This document shows positions 27,291-36,247 of a stretch of 64,000 nucleotides of DNA, piece by piece. This DNA comes from an uncultured Eubacteriales bacterium (GTDB lineage: Bacteria > Bacillota > Clostridia > Oscillospirales > Oscillospiraceae): NCBI GenBank assembly GCA_900548625.1, contig URLO01000003.1:18849-82848 (forward strand), given 5' to 3'. The notes under the pieces are model-generated. The model saw only the letters and a program-made list of their open reading frames with translations. It was not told the DNA's origin and ran no database searches. Each line of letters opens with the position of its first letter. The stretch's first letter is position 1. Made by a program: the position numbers and the translations under genes.

Positions 27291-28682
27291 CTATTCAAAA
27301 CTTGCTCCGGAAAGACTGATCGGGTGCTCATCCGGGTTTGAGATATCGGTCTGATTTCCGCGGAAGATGCTGCCTCTGAACGTGATGACTCTCGTGCCAT
27401 AGAGGCGTTCAAACACGACCGCCGTTTCGTTTTCATAGAAGCGGTTATCCGGAAGCTCCTCGGATGCACCGCTGGAATACTCGGTATTGATGCGCAGGCC
27501 GACCTTATTGTTCTGGAACACGCTGCCGAACACCAAGGGCCATGCGCCATTCTCGATCGAGGCAGCAACATCCCAGCCGGAAAAGTCACATTCGTACAGG
27601 AGTACGCACCTCGTCGCAATCAGTCCGATCCCGCCGCTGCCCAGAAAGCGGATGCCGGTAAACTCCGGCGAAACCGGGTTTTGGGTGCGCACCGAGACCG
27701 TCCCGGTGAATGTGGTCCGGTTCTCACCGTTGGAACAGCCGAAGAACGAGCAGGCATGCCCCTCAAGCGTCAGCTCCCCCTCATAGGTCACCGGCGGCAG
27801 GTAAATGTTCACTGCCGTCTGTGTATCGACTTCATCACTGATCTGTCTCAGCAGCGCCTTCAGCTCATCCATCGTATCCAGCGGCGTATCTTCAAAATGG
27901 TACTCGATCAGCGCGCGCCGGGTGATCACGATCATCTGGCGTAGGTTGACCGTGTCGCCATTTTTCATATTCAGCGACCACAGCACCTCGTTTGCTCCGC
28001 AATCGGAGCAGTATAGCACGTCCGTCATCCGCGCTGCCGCCGGGAAGCTTTTGTTATAGCGCACCTCTGTGCAGTTCATTGCCATTGCCCCCTCCTCCGG
28101 GATGGCCTGCACCGTACACCGCTGTACCTTCTGCATGAACGCTTCGTTGACGTTTTCGTCTGTGTCCTCGCGGTATACATATAGCTGCGACGGGAAGGCA
28201 GCCCCAGAGCCGTCCTGGATGGTGGCCTCAGCCCTCGGATCCGGCGTTTTCTGAACGCTTGCGCCTTCGCCGAATCCCAGCAGCAAATGCCACGTACCGT
28301 CCTCGTCATAGTACGTGACCTCCGCACCGCCCTCGTCGTAGAGCTTCGGCGTGTGCTCCTCCTGCACCGGTTCCGCTTCCGGAGGCGAAGGTATCTCGGA
28401 AGTAGTATTTTCCACGCTTTCTTCCGCCGGATTTTTCACAGCGTCAGCGGCGCTTGTGTCCGGCAAGGGAGCCGTCCGCCGCAGCCCGTAGTATAGCCCC
28501 ACGCTTGCTCCGCCAAGCAGCACCATGACCGACAGCAGCGCCGCGCACCGGCGAATGGCGGCACGTTTTCTCGGTTTCGGAATCGGCACAACGCGCTTTG
28601 TGATCAGCGGTTTTGCACAGTACGGGCAGAAGGACGCACCTTCTGCCAGCTTCGCGCCGCAGTATGTACATTTCTGTTCCAT
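27291..28682 (-). CDS. membrane protein with N-terminal zinc ribbon and beta-helix-like ectodomain
   Basis: 463 residues. An N-terminal zinc ribbon (CTYCG...FCPYC) is followed by a basic linker and one membrane segment (about 47-66), a Pro/Glu-rich spacer, and a long C-terminal region. From about residue 300 on, it reads like a right-handed parallel beta-helix (ACSFFGCSNGENRTTFTG, GIRFLGSGGIGLIATRC, IENGAWPLVFGSVFQNNKVG). The ribbon should be cytoplasmic and the helix outside. Pectate-lyase-like folds often bind or cut polysaccharide; no catalytic residues can be assigned. It is monocistronic, with a terminator; rluB ends 12 bp upstream. Confidence 0.75.
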   Translation of the reverse strand: MEQKCTYCGAKLAEGASFCPYCAKPLITKRVVPIPKPRKRAAIRRCAALLSVMVLLGGASVGLYYGLRRTAPLPDTSAADAVKNPAEESVENTTSEIPSPPEAEPVQEEHTPKLYDEGGAEVTYYDEDGTWHLLLGFGEGASVQKTPDPRAEATIQDGSGAAFPSQLYVYREDTDENVNEAFMQKVQRCTVQAIPEEGAMAMNCTEVRYNKSFPAAARMTDVLYCSDCGANEVLWSLNMKNGDTVNLRQMIVITRRALIEYHFEDTPLDTMDELKALLRQISDEVDTQTAVNIYLPPVTYEGELTLEGHACSFFGCSNGENRTTFTGTVSVRTQNPVSPEFTGIRFLGSGGIGLIATRCVLLYECDFSGWDVAASIENGAWPLVFGSVFQNNKVGLRINTEYSSGASEELPDNRFYENETAVVFERLYGTRVITFRGSIFRGNQTDISNPDEHPISLSGASFE

Positions 28683-28694
28683 ATTCTCACCTGC

Positions 28695-29405
28695 TTACAG
28701 CTCGTTTTGAAGCGCATCCAGCTCCGCCTCGGTCAGCGCGCGCCACGCGCCGACCGGAAGCTCCCCCAGTGCAAGCGCGCCCTCACGAATGCGCCGCAGG
28801 CGCGTCACGCGCACGTCCGCCGCCTCGCAGAGCCGCCGGATCTGCCGGTTTCGGCCCTCATGGATGACAAATTCCAAAAGCGCCGTCTGGTCCTGCTCGC
28901 GCAGGACGCGCACCTTCGCAGGCGCCGTCATGCGGCCGTCAATGTCGATCGGCTCCTTCAGCGCCGCAAGGCACTCGGCGCGCCAGCCGCTCACCCACAC
29001 AAGATACGTCTTTTCGATCTCACGGCTCGGGTGCATCAGTCGGTTTGCAAATTCCCCGTCATTCGTCATGATAAGAAGCCCCTCGGAATTGAGGTCGAGC
29101 CGCCCGACCGGGTACACCCGTCCGCCGCAGTCCGCCACCAGCTCCGAGACGTTCTTTCTGCCCTTTTCATCTGACAGTGTTGTGACATAGCCGCGCGGCT
29201 TGTTGAGCATCAGATACAGCCGCTCCGGCTCTTTTTTGAGCCGGACGCCGTCCACCTCGATGACATCCTCTCCGTCAACGGCCGTGTCGCCGAGGGCGGC
29301 CGTATTGCCGTTGACGCGCACGCGCCGCTCCGCAATGAGCGCCTCCGCCTTCCGGCGGGACGCAATGCCGTAGCGCGAGAGTATTTTTTGCAGCCGTTCT
29401 TCCAT
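28695..29405 (-). CDS. rluB: 23S rRNA pseudouridine synthase, RluB/RsuA family
   Basis: 236 residues: an S4 RNA-binding domain (LQKILSRYGIASRRKAEALI) and a pseudouridine synthase domain with the catalytic aspartate in GRLDLNSEGLLIMTNDGEFA. RluB modifies U2605 of 23S rRNA in E. coli; RluE/RsuA relatives are hard to separate by eye. Last gene of the S2P-scpA-scpB-DUF2953-ytfJ-dacB-rluB unit, matching the scpAB-dacB-ypuL order of Bacillus. Confidence 0.93.
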   Translation of the reverse strand: MEERLQKILSRYGIASRRKAEALIAERRVRVNGNTAALGDTAVDGEDVIEVDGVRLKKEPERLYLMLNKPRGYVTTLSDEKGRKNVSELVADCGGRVYPVGRLDLNSEGLLIMTNDGEFANRLMHPSREIEKTYLVWVSGWRAECLAALKEPIDIDGRMTAPAKVRVLREQDQTALLEFVIHEGRNRQIRRLCEAADVRVTRLRRIREGALALGELPVGAWRALTEAELDALQNEL

Positions 29406-29408
29406 CCC

Positions 29409-30500
29409 TTATCCTCCCAAAAGCCGCCGGAGCAGCCCTGTCTCCGGCGTCCGTGCCACCGGATGTCTGTAATATACCGTGACGCGCCGCACCGGCACGC
29501 CGTTTACAAGCAGCTCCGCATAACCGGCAGGGCCGTGCAGCACCGGTGCGAACACAAACCTCGCCGCATGGAGCCGAACCTCCGCCGTTTCCTCCGGCGC
29601 AAGCGGCCAGCGAAGCGCCTCACCGGCATAAAGTCCCACAGCGTCCTTCACACCGCCGATCACCGAAACGGTTCCGGCGGCCTCGCCCGCACGCAGAAAG
29701 CCGCGCCACTCAAAGGCTGAAAAGCCGTAGTCCAGCAGCGCGATATGATCGTCCCAGTCGTTCGGGTCGCAGATCGTGACTGCGATAAGCGTCCTTCCGC
29801 CGCGGCTTGCGCTGCTGACGAGCACGCGGCCTGCCGCGCGCGTATAGCCCGTCTTGACGCCGTTTGCGCCCGGGTAGCGCCAAAGGAGTCTGTTGTGATT
29901 TTCGAGCACACGCGAGCCGAGCGTGATGCATTTTGTTCCGACCGCCTCGCGAAATGCCGCATTGCGGAGCGCTGCGCGCGTCAAAAGCGCAAGGTCGCGG
30001 GCGGTTGAAAAGTGCCCGTCCTCATCAAGGCCGCTCGGATTGCAAAAATGCGAGTTTTCCATGTCGAGCTGCGCTGCCCGCGCGTTCATCCGCTCGGCAA
30101 AAGACGCCGCCGAGCCGTCACAGAGGATAGCAAGCGCCGCTGCCGCGTCATTTCCGGACCGGAGCAGCAGGCCATAGAGCAGCTCGCGCACCGTGATTTG
30201 CTCGCCAGCCGTAAGATACATCGACGAGCCCTCCAGCCCCACGGCCTCCTTCGGAACGCGGACTGTCTTTTCAAGCGCCATCTGCTCGCAGACGAGCAGC
30301 CCCGTCAGGATCTTCGTCGTGCTGGCGATACGGCTGCGTGCGTCTGCATTCTGCGCAAGCAGCACCCGTCCGGAGTCCGCGTCCATCAGAATCGCGCTTT
30401 TCGCGCTGAGCGAGGGCGGCGTCTGCGCCGCATGGCACGGCGTCAGGAAAAGGACGGCGGCGAGCAAAGCCGCCGCCGTCCGAAGGATCGTTTGTTTCAA
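29409..30500 (-). CDS. dacB: D-alanyl-D-alanine carboxypeptidase (penicillin-binding protein)
   Basis: Trims the terminal D-Ala of peptidoglycan stem peptides, outside the membrane. 363 residues with a cleavable signal peptide ending near PCHA. The serine-peptidase S11 triad motifs are all present: S60-T-T-K63, S115-G-N117 and K215-T-G217. The start codon is TTG. The symbol rests on position after scpA/scpB and before rluB, as for the sporulation enzyme DacB of Bacillus; a vegetative DacA-like role cannot be excluded. Confidence 0.9.
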   Translation of the reverse strand: MKQTILRTAAALLAAVLFLTPCHAAQTPPSLSAKSAILMDADSGRVLLAQNADARSRIASTTKILTGLLVCEQMALEKTVRVPKEAVGLEGSSMYLTAGEQITVRELLYGLLLRSGNDAAAALAILCDGSAASFAERMNARAAQLDMENSHFCNPSGLDEDGHFSTARDLALLTRAALRNAAFREAVGTKCITLGSRVLENHNRLLWRYPGANGVKTGYTRAAGRVLVSSASRGGRTLIAVTICDPNDWDDHIALLDYGFSAFEWRGFLRAGEAAGTVSVIGGVKDAVGLYAGEALRWPLAPEETAEVRLHAARFVFAPVLHGPAGYAELLVNGVPVRRVTVYYRHPVARTPETGLLRRLLGG

Positions 30501-30540
30501 GCTTCATCACCCGGGATAGCTTTCCCGCGTGAGAAAAAAA

Positions 30541-30942
30541 TCATGCGTCCGTGCTGTTCTTGTCCTGCGGCTTCCGGAGCAGCGCCTCCACACGGTCAAG
30601 AATATCGGGCACCATTTCCACGATCCGATCGACCGAGGTGGATGCGGGCTCCGCGATCGGAAGCATCCGCACCGACTCGCCGCGGATGACCACGAACGCC
30701 ATCGGCGTGATGGTCACGCCTGCGCCCGCGCCGCCGCCGAAGGCGTTGTCACGGTTGGCCGGGTAGTTCTTCGTCACAAAATCCGAGCCGCCGCCGCCAT
30801 AGCCGACGGAGACCTTGGTGATCGGGATCAGCGTCACGCCGTCGGGCGTGGTGATGGGATCGCCGATCACGGTATTGACGTCGATCATGTCCTTGATCTT
30901 CGCCATCGAGCTTGTCATCATTTCATTCAGGGGATGATTCAT
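30541..30942 (-). CDS. ytfJ: GerW/YtfJ family sporulation protein
   Basis: 133 residues from MNHPLNEMMTSSMAKIKDM. The family core GDPITTPDGVTLIPITKVSV, then GYGGGGSDF and GGGAGAGVTITPMAFVVI, is clear. In Bacillus, YtfJ (GerW) is made in the forespore and is needed for normal germination with some germinants. The gene overlaps the end of the DUF2953 gene by 20 bp, as in other Firmicutes. Its presence argues for a spore-forming ancestry. A GTG three codons upstream is the alternative start. Confidence 0.92.
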   Translation of the reverse strand: MNHPLNEMMTSSMAKIKDMIDVNTVIGDPITTPDGVTLIPITKVSVGYGGGGSDFVTKNYPANRDNAFGGGAGAGVTITPMAFVVIRGESVRMLPIAEPASTSVDRIVEMVPDILDRVEALLRKPQDKNSTDA

Positions 30943-31543
30943 GTCCTGCACCGCCTTTTTTCATTCCGTTAGTCATCTTCAAATAACGCACACCGGCGTA
31001 GACCAGCAGCGCAAGCGCGCGTCCCACAGTGATCGTTGTCAGCAGGTGTGCATCCACGCGCATATTTTCTTTTTCATTATAATCCAGCTCCGCGCCGATG
31101 TCACGCTTTTTTATCACAAAAATGCGCTCCAGATGCGGCATGACCACTCCGATGAGCGCCCACGCCCGTCCGTATCGGATCGCCGTTTTGGCTGCGTCAT
31201 CGCCAGCGCCGAAGCGGACATGCAGCGTCAGCTCGTTCAGACGGATCTTCCGTCGGAGATCTCCGAGGACGTCCGACAAAAAGCGCAGCAGCTCCCACGT
31301 CTCAGACGCGCTGCCTGCAGGAAGCGTCAAAAGTGTTTTCTTCGCCGGCGCATCCGGCTTTTCTTCTGCTGAGGCTGTTCCCTTGCGCTTTTTTCGGCGT
31401 GGGATACGGCCGAGCCAGAACGGCCCGATCTTTGCGCGGAGCGAACATGTACCGTCCTGATACTGTGCATCCAGCCCTATCGGGATGCAGCCGATCAGAA
31501 ACAGCACCGCAAAAACGAGCAGCACGATCATCCACCATGTCAT
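30923..31543 (-). CDS. DUF2953 family protein (YtfI-like)
   Basis: 206 residues. One N-terminal membrane segment (MTWWMIVLLVFAVLFLIGC), a beta-rich region, and the LNELTLHVRFGAGDDAAKTA motif of the family, ending with a second hydrophobic stretch (GRALALLVYAGVRYL). DUF2953 proteins sit beside ytfJ in spore formers; the exact role is unknown. It forms an ATGA overlap with scpB. Confidence 0.88.
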   Translation of the reverse strand: MTWWMIVLLVFAVLFLIGCIPIGLDAQYQDGTCSLRAKIGPFWLGRIPRRKKRKGTASAEEKPDAPAKKTLLTLPAGSASETWELLRFLSDVLGDLRRKIRLNELTLHVRFGAGDDAAKTAIRYGRAWALIGVVMPHLERIFVIKKRDIGAELDYNEKENMRVDAHLLTTITVGRALALLVYAGVRYLKMTNGMKKGGAGHESSPE

Positions 31544-32157
31544 GGCTGTGCATCCTCCCCTGCCGGCGCTGTGCCTGCATCCTGCTGCGTATCTGCATTT
31601 TGCGCCTGCTCCGCCTCGATCTGAAGCTGCTTGCGCGAAAGGAGCTGCGTCTTGTCGATCTCCGGCAGCTCATCCAGAGACTGAAGCCCAAACACCCGCA
31701 GGAAATCCGGCGTCGTCCGGTACAGGATCGGCCGCCCGGGCACGTTCAGCCGCCCGTCCTCGCGAATGAGCTTCTTGGTCAAAAGCGCGCTGACGGAATA
31801 GGCGCTGTCCACGCCGCGGATCTGCTCGACATACGCCTTGGTCGCAGGCTGATAGTACGCGATGACCGTCAGTGTCTCCAGCTGCGACTGTGAGAGCTTC
31901 GGCGGCTTGCGCGTCTCCAGTGTTTTTGTGACATACTGCGCCTGCTCCGACGCAGAGCACATCTGATAGGCGTCCTCCAAAAGAACGATGCGGATGCCGC
32001 TGCGCTGAAACGCAAGCGTATCCATCAGATATTTTGCCTCTCTGCGGATCTCGTCCGCGTCCACCTCCAGCGATTCCGCCAGACGCTGCGTGCTGACCGG
32101 CTCTCCGGCTGCAAACAGGATGGCCATTATGGCGCGCTGTAAATCATTTTGTTCCAT
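31540..32157 (-). CDS. scpB: segregation and condensation protein B
   Basis: Kleisin-partner subunit of the SMC complex that compacts and separates chromosomes. 205 residues from MEQNDLQRAIMAILFAAGEP; two winged-helix domains (LSQSQLETLTVIAYYQPATK, VEQIRGVDS, ALLTKKLIREDGR) and a Gln/Ala-rich tail. A start five codons upstream (32172), overlapping the scpA stop as ATGA, is also possible; 32157 was chosen because GAGG precedes it and the family N terminus is short. Confidence 0.93.
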   Translation of the reverse strand: MEQNDLQRAIMAILFAAGEPVSTQRLAESLEVDADEIRREAKYLMDTLAFQRSGIRIVLLEDAYQMCSASEQAQYVTKTLETRKPPKLSQSQLETLTVIAYYQPATKAYVEQIRGVDSAYSVSALLTKKLIREDGRLNVPGRPILYRTTPDFLRVFGLQSLDELPEIDKTQLLSRKQLQIEAEQAQNADTQQDAGTAPAGEDAQP

Positions 32158-32168
32158 GTGTGCCTCTT

Positions 32169-32963
32169 TCATTCCTTCACGGCAGTCTCCTCCGGCATTT
32201 GCAGGAACGTGACCTCGCCATCGTCATCCGCATCGTCCTGCGAAACGGAAACGGATTTAAGTTTACATAATTCAAGCAGCGCCAGAAACGTCGCCACGAT
32301 CTCCGAGCGGCTCCTGCTGTGCCGGAAGAGGCTGAGAAACCTCGAAACACCGTGTGAGATCAGGCTTTTGAGGATCTCCGCCGCCTTCACCGTCACCGGA
32401 TACGGCTCCGCGCCGACGATGCCGCGGAAATTTGCCGCCGGCGGCGGAAGCAGCCGCGCCTCGCGCTCCTCGATGGACGCCAGCGCCGCGAGCAGATCCT
32501 CGCGGTCATGGCTGTATCGGTATGTGTGATCCTTTTGCAGCGGCTCCGGCCCTTTTGTGAAAAGGCCGAGGCCGAATTCGTTGCGCTGGGCAAGGAAGCC
32601 CGCCGCCGCGCGGATCTTCTCGTAGGCGTCCTTGCGCTGCCGCTGCTCGAGCGACTGGATGAGAAGCTCCATCTCGCTCATGGCCTCCTCCTGCTCTGCG
32701 GCAGAGAGGAGCATTTTCGTTTTGATGAGCATCAGATGCGATGCCATCGCCGTAAATTCGCTTGCGATCTCGACGTCCATGCGCTTCATTTCGTCGAGAT
32801 AGGCAAGATACTGCTCCAGGATCGAGGAAATGCTGACGTCCTGTATCTCGATCTTATTTTTGCTCAGCAGCAGGAAGATGACGTCCAGCGGGCCGTCAAA
32901 GTCCTCCAGAGCCTCCGCCTTTGCATGGACAACGTTTTCAAGATGGTAAATCGGTTCGTTCAT
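32169..32963 (-). CDS. scpA: segregation and condensation protein A
   Basis: Kleisin of the bacterial SMC-ScpAB complex. 264 residues: the N-terminal EDFDGPLDVIFLLLSKNKIEI motif binds the SMC neck, and the C-terminal winged helix (RSRSEIVATFLALLELCKL) binds the SMC head. Located between the S2P protease gene and scpB with 9-bp and overlapping junctions. Confidence 0.95.
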   Translation of the reverse strand: MNEPIYHLENVVHAKAEALEDFDGPLDVIFLLLSKNKIEIQDVSISSILEQYLAYLDEMKRMDVEIASEFTAMASHLMLIKTKMLLSAAEQEEAMSEMELLIQSLEQRQRKDAYEKIRAAAGFLAQRNEFGLGLFTKGPEPLQKDHTYRYSHDREDLLAALASIEEREARLLPPPAANFRGIVGAEPYPVTVKAAEILKSLISHGVSRFLSLFRHSRSRSEIVATFLALLELCKLKSVSVSQDDADDDGEVTFLQMPEETAVKE

Positions 32964-32972
32964 GCGGCGCTC

Positions 32973-33665
32973 CTAAACGGAAAGATTGTACAAAAGCCGG
33001 ATCGGCCACGCGCCGATGGCCTCGAGCGCGTCTGTCAGCCCGCCGCGCAGAAATTCCAGCGGCGTATCGAGCACGCCCGTCAGCAGCAGCACCATCAGCA
33101 GGATCATACCGTATCGCTCAATATACATGAGCTTTTCATACCAGCGATCCGGCAGCAGCGCAAACAGCACCTTTGACCCGTCGAGCGGCGGGACCGGGAA
33201 CAGATTGAACACGGCAAGACCGGCGCTCATCAGCTCGATGTAGTAGAAAATGAACCAGATATAATAGAACGCCTGATACCGATGCGCGACATAGAAATAT
33301 GCGCACACCGAGGCCAGCATCGTCGCGGCATATGCAAGCAGCACGTTGGCGGCCGGCCCTGCCAGTGCCGTCAGCGCCATGCCCGCCTTCGGATTTTTGA
33401 AATTGCGCATATCGACCGGCACAGGCTTTGCCCAGCCGAAGTGGCAAATGGCCATCATAATGAGGCCGCCGATGTCAACATGGCGGAGCGGATTGAGGCT
33501 CAGCCGCCCGGCACGCTTTGCCGTCCGGTCGCCGAGCCAGTATGCGACAAGCCCGTGCGCTGTCTCATGAAACGTGATGCAAAGCAGCGACGCTGCGACC
33601 ACAATTGCCGTCTGCCAGACGGCGTCAAAGCGGAGCTGCTGCACCCATGCAAGAAATTTTTCCAA
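32973..33665 (-). CDS. site-2-protease family membrane metalloprotease
   Basis: 230 residues with about six membrane segments. The zinc-binding H-E-x-x-H is in ITFHETAHGLVAYWLGD and the second metal motif NLFPVPPLDGSKV carries the third ligand region. It belongs to the small M50B group next to scpA in many Firmicutes; substrates are not known. The start codon is TTG at 33665 with AGGAAG upstream. First gene of the unit. Confidence 0.92.
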   Translation of the reverse strand: MEKFLAWVQQLRFDAVWQTAIVVAASLLCITFHETAHGLVAYWLGDRTAKRAGRLSLNPLRHVDIGGLIMMAICHFGWAKPVPVDMRNFKNPKAGMALTALAGPAANVLLAYAATMLASVCAYFYVAHRYQAFYYIWFIFYYIELMSAGLAVFNLFPVPPLDGSKVLFALLPDRWYEKLMYIERYGMILLMVLLLTGVLDTPLEFLRGGLTDALEAIGAWPIRLLYNLSV

Positions 33666-33696
33666 GGTCGAATCTTCCTTCTATCCAGATTCAAAC

Positions 33697-33725
33697 AGTA
33701 TAACACAGCTTTTTCCCTTTTACAA
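33697..33725 (-). promoter_or_regulatory. promoter of the S2P-scpAB-dacB-rluB operon
   Basis: TTGTAA (33720-33725), 17 bp, TATACT (33697-33702), about 30 bp upstream of the TTG start. Confidence 0.7.
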
Positions 33726-33776
33726 GGAAACTGCAAAGAAAAGACGCCGTGTGTCTGTCCAAGGCGGGGTGCAGCC

Positions 33777-33820
33777 AAAACCGCCGTGACGTTCACCCTC
33801 TGGGGCGCGCGTCACGGCGG
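33777..33820 (-). terminator. terminator after the BlaR1-like gene
   Basis: Perfect 11-bp stem CCGCCGTGACG / CGTCACGGCGG with TTTT following on the minus strand, 40 bp behind the stop at 33860. Confidence 0.7.
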
Positions 33821-33859
33821 CTTCTGTATTCTGTTATCTCAAAGGCAGAGGCTCTGCGC

Positions 33860-35854
33860 TCAATAGCGTGAAACCGGCTGCCCGTCCTCCGTCAGCACGA
33901 TGCTGCCGTCAACCACGGCAATGTCAAACAGGTGCGTCTGCGGAGGGGTTTTATGATCGACCGCCTGTACCCGAACGACGCCGTCATCCCCACGGTTAAA
34001 GGACAAATCATACCATTCCGTCCAGAATGGCGTATCGTATTTCAGCGTGTCTGCCCCAATCTCTGCGGCGCGGAATGTGAAGCTGAAAACGCCGGAGGTT
34101 CGCCCCAGACCGAGAACGCAGACCTCATCTATCCCGTCCCCGTCCACATCGAAAACGATGGAATCGTAGATCGGGTAGTCGTCGAGTGCCGGCGCGTCTC
34201 CATCTCCGAAAAGCATGGCGCTGACTGTTTCTATGTACTGCGCCTGTTTTTCCTCCGGACTTTCTCCGTTTTCCGTGACGATCCAGCACTCCGGAATATA
34301 GCTGGAAACAGGATTTTGCCATGGAATGACGTGGATATCCTCCGGATCGAGCGCATACGCGGCAAGGATATACCGCATTTGCTCACTACTTGCACCGCGA
34401 AGCGCCAGCAGTTCCTGTGCAGTGCTGTCTCTTGGAGATGCCGTATGTGGAAGCAAGCCAAAGGAATAACTCTTCGGAGCCATCTGCCAGACATAGACAT
34501 CCAGTCCTGCGGACGCATCCAGATCGAAGTATTCCGGATACTGCGCACGAAGCGGCTGCAAATCGATTGCCGCAGAAACATCTCCACCGGCGCAGATTCG
34601 GCTCAGATATTCCTGAAACTCCCTGTCCGACACCGCATACCGCTTGCCGCCTTGCTCAACGTCCACCATTGTGTTGTCGGAAAGGTTATATCCGCTGATC
34701 CGGATATAGCTTCCATCTTGCAGCTGCGCACTGATCTGATATCCCGGCGTCAGTCCCGCAAATCGGTCGCTGCGCCTGCTGCTTTTTAAGCCCGCCAGCC
34801 GGGAGCTCAGCTCGTCGAGCTGCGCCTGATTCATCTCCGTAACGACCGGCTCGTCCGCATTTCTCATATCAAAGTGATTTGCAGAAACAATAGGCGTGGC
34901 GTCCGCGTCAAATCGGAATCCAACCGGGTCTGTCAAAAAGCAGACAGCGACCACAGCGCAGACGGCCACAGACGCCAAAACGATCCAGAACGCAGGCTTT
35001 TTGTAGTGCATCACGGACTTTACGCGTTCCTTGACGCCCACCTCACCAAACGCGAGCGGACACGCCGCAATGCTGCGGCGGCTGACGCTGCACGCCACAA
35101 GCGCCTGTGTATAATCGGCTCTTTGCTCCCTGCCCATCCCGCTGATCACCTTTTCATCGCAGGCAAGCTCGATATCCCGGCACAGCAGTATATAGCTGAG
35201 CCACATCAGCGGATTGAACCAATGAATTGTCAGCAGCAGAAAGCCGAGCGGCTTCCACCAATGATCTCTGCGCCGGATGTGCGTCTGCTCATGCGCGATC
35301 ACATAATCCAACTCGTAGCTGTCCATGTGATACGGGAGATAGATTTTGGGCTTGATGACCCCCAGCACAAACGGAGAGCAGACATTTTCGCTTTGATAGA
35401 TATTCTCCCGCAGGATCACCGCTTCGCAGACCTTGCGCCGCAAACGCCAGTAACTCACAGCAGAATAGAGAAAAAGTGCTGCTATTCCGAAAAGCCAAAG
35501 CCCCGTTAAAACCGGAATCCAGATTTGCAGCGGATTTGCGCTTGCGCCCGGTGCAGGCGTGAACGAGCCGCTGATTACCGGATTGATAACATGATTGAGA
35601 GCAGGAACACCCGTCTGAACGGAAGGTAACTGCTCCATCATAATGGTCGGGCTGATTGTTTCTGCGCTCGGGATCAGGCTCAGTACACTTTCAATCGAAA
35701 ACGGGAAAACCATCCGCGCAGCCACAATGCCCCAAAGCAGAACATTTACCCATTTGGGAGCTTTTTTCAGGCAGAGCCGCAGCAGCAAAACCGCCAGCAC
35801 GACCCAGCCTGCGGAGATGCTCGTATTGACGATCCTCAGAAAAAGTTCTGCCAT
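33860..35854 (-). CDS. BlaR1/MecR1-type M56 metallopeptidase with a non-PBP C-terminal domain
   Basis: 664 residues. The N-terminal half has the M56 layout: membrane segments (about 13-27, 36-52, 112-132, and after the catalytic loop) and the zinc H188-E-x-x-H192 (AHEQTHIRRRDHWW). In BlaR1, ligand binding triggers this protease to remove the BlaI repressor. Here the extracytoplasmic C-terminal ~350 residues show no serine S-x-x-K/penicillin-binding layout; instead they end in a D-x-D-G-D-G loop (VFDVDGDGIDEVCVLGLG). So it probably senses something other than a beta-lactam. It begins just after the BlaI-like gene. Confidence 0.88.
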   Translation of the reverse strand: MAELFLRIVNTSISAGWVVLAVLLLRLCLKKAPKWVNVLLWGIVAARMVFPFSIESVLSLIPSAETISPTIMMEQLPSVQTGVPALNHVINPVISGSFTPAPGASANPLQIWIPVLTGLWLFGIAALFLYSAVSYWRLRRKVCEAVILRENIYQSENVCSPFVLGVIKPKIYLPYHMDSYELDYVIAHEQTHIRRRDHWWKPLGFLLLTIHWFNPLMWLSYILLCRDIELACDEKVISGMGREQRADYTQALVACSVSRRSIAACPLAFGEVGVKERVKSVMHYKKPAFWIVLASVAVCAVVAVCFLTDPVGFRFDADATPIVSANHFDMRNADEPVVTEMNQAQLDELSSRLAGLKSSRRSDRFAGLTPGYQISAQLQDGSYIRISGYNLSDNTMVDVEQGGKRYAVSDREFQEYLSRICAGGDVSAAIDLQPLRAQYPEYFDLDASAGLDVYVWQMAPKSYSFGLLPHTASPRDSTAQELLALRGASSEQMRYILAAYALDPEDIHVIPWQNPVSSYIPECWIVTENGESPEEKQAQYIETVSAMLFGDGDAPALDDYPIYDSIVFDVDGDGIDEVCVLGLGRTSGVFSFTFRAAEIGADTLKYDTPFWTEWYDLSFNRGDDGVVRVQAVDHKTPPQTHLFDIAVVDGSIVLTEDGQPVSRY

Positions 35855-35855
35855 C

Positions 35856-36221
35856 TCACTGCCCCCTTCGGATACGGTCGATCATCTGCTGCACCTCGTC
35901 AAGCTCATCGCTCGATAGATCCTGCCGCTTTGTAAAGGCGGCGATGAACGCGGGCAGCGACCCTTCAAATTTCTTTTCCACCAGCTCGTCGATCTCATAC
36001 GCCTGCGCCTCATCCTTTGAAACGAGTGCGGTGACAACGCCATCCTCGTTTTTAAGAACGCCGCGCTCCCCGAGCCGCTTGATCACGGTATACGTCGTGG
36101 TGCGCTTCCAGCCAAGCTGCTCCTGACAAAGCCGGGCGAGCTGCGCGGCGGTGACCGGCGCATGCTCCCACATGATCAGGCAAAACCGATATTCGCCCTC
36201 GTGGATCTTCGGTGTTTCCAT
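35856..36221 (-). CDS. BlaI/MecI/CopY-type transcriptional repressor
   Basis: 121 residues from METPKIHEGEYRFCLIMWEH. Winged helix with APVTAAQLARLCQEQLGWKR and TTTYTVIKRLGERGVL, then the dimerisation helices ending in LSSDELDEVQQMIDRIRRG. The start at 36221 follows AAAGGAGGCGTGCTT. It represses the pair through the dyad at 36248-36269. Its product should be the target of the M56 protease encoded next. Confidence 0.93.
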   Translation of the reverse strand: METPKIHEGEYRFCLIMWEHAPVTAAQLARLCQEQLGWKRTTTYTVIKRLGERGVLKNEDGVVTALVSKDEAQAYEIDELVEKKFEGSLPAFIAAFTKRQDLSSDELDEVQQMIDRIRRGQ

Positions 36222-36247
36222 AAGCACGCCTCCTTTCGTCTACAATC

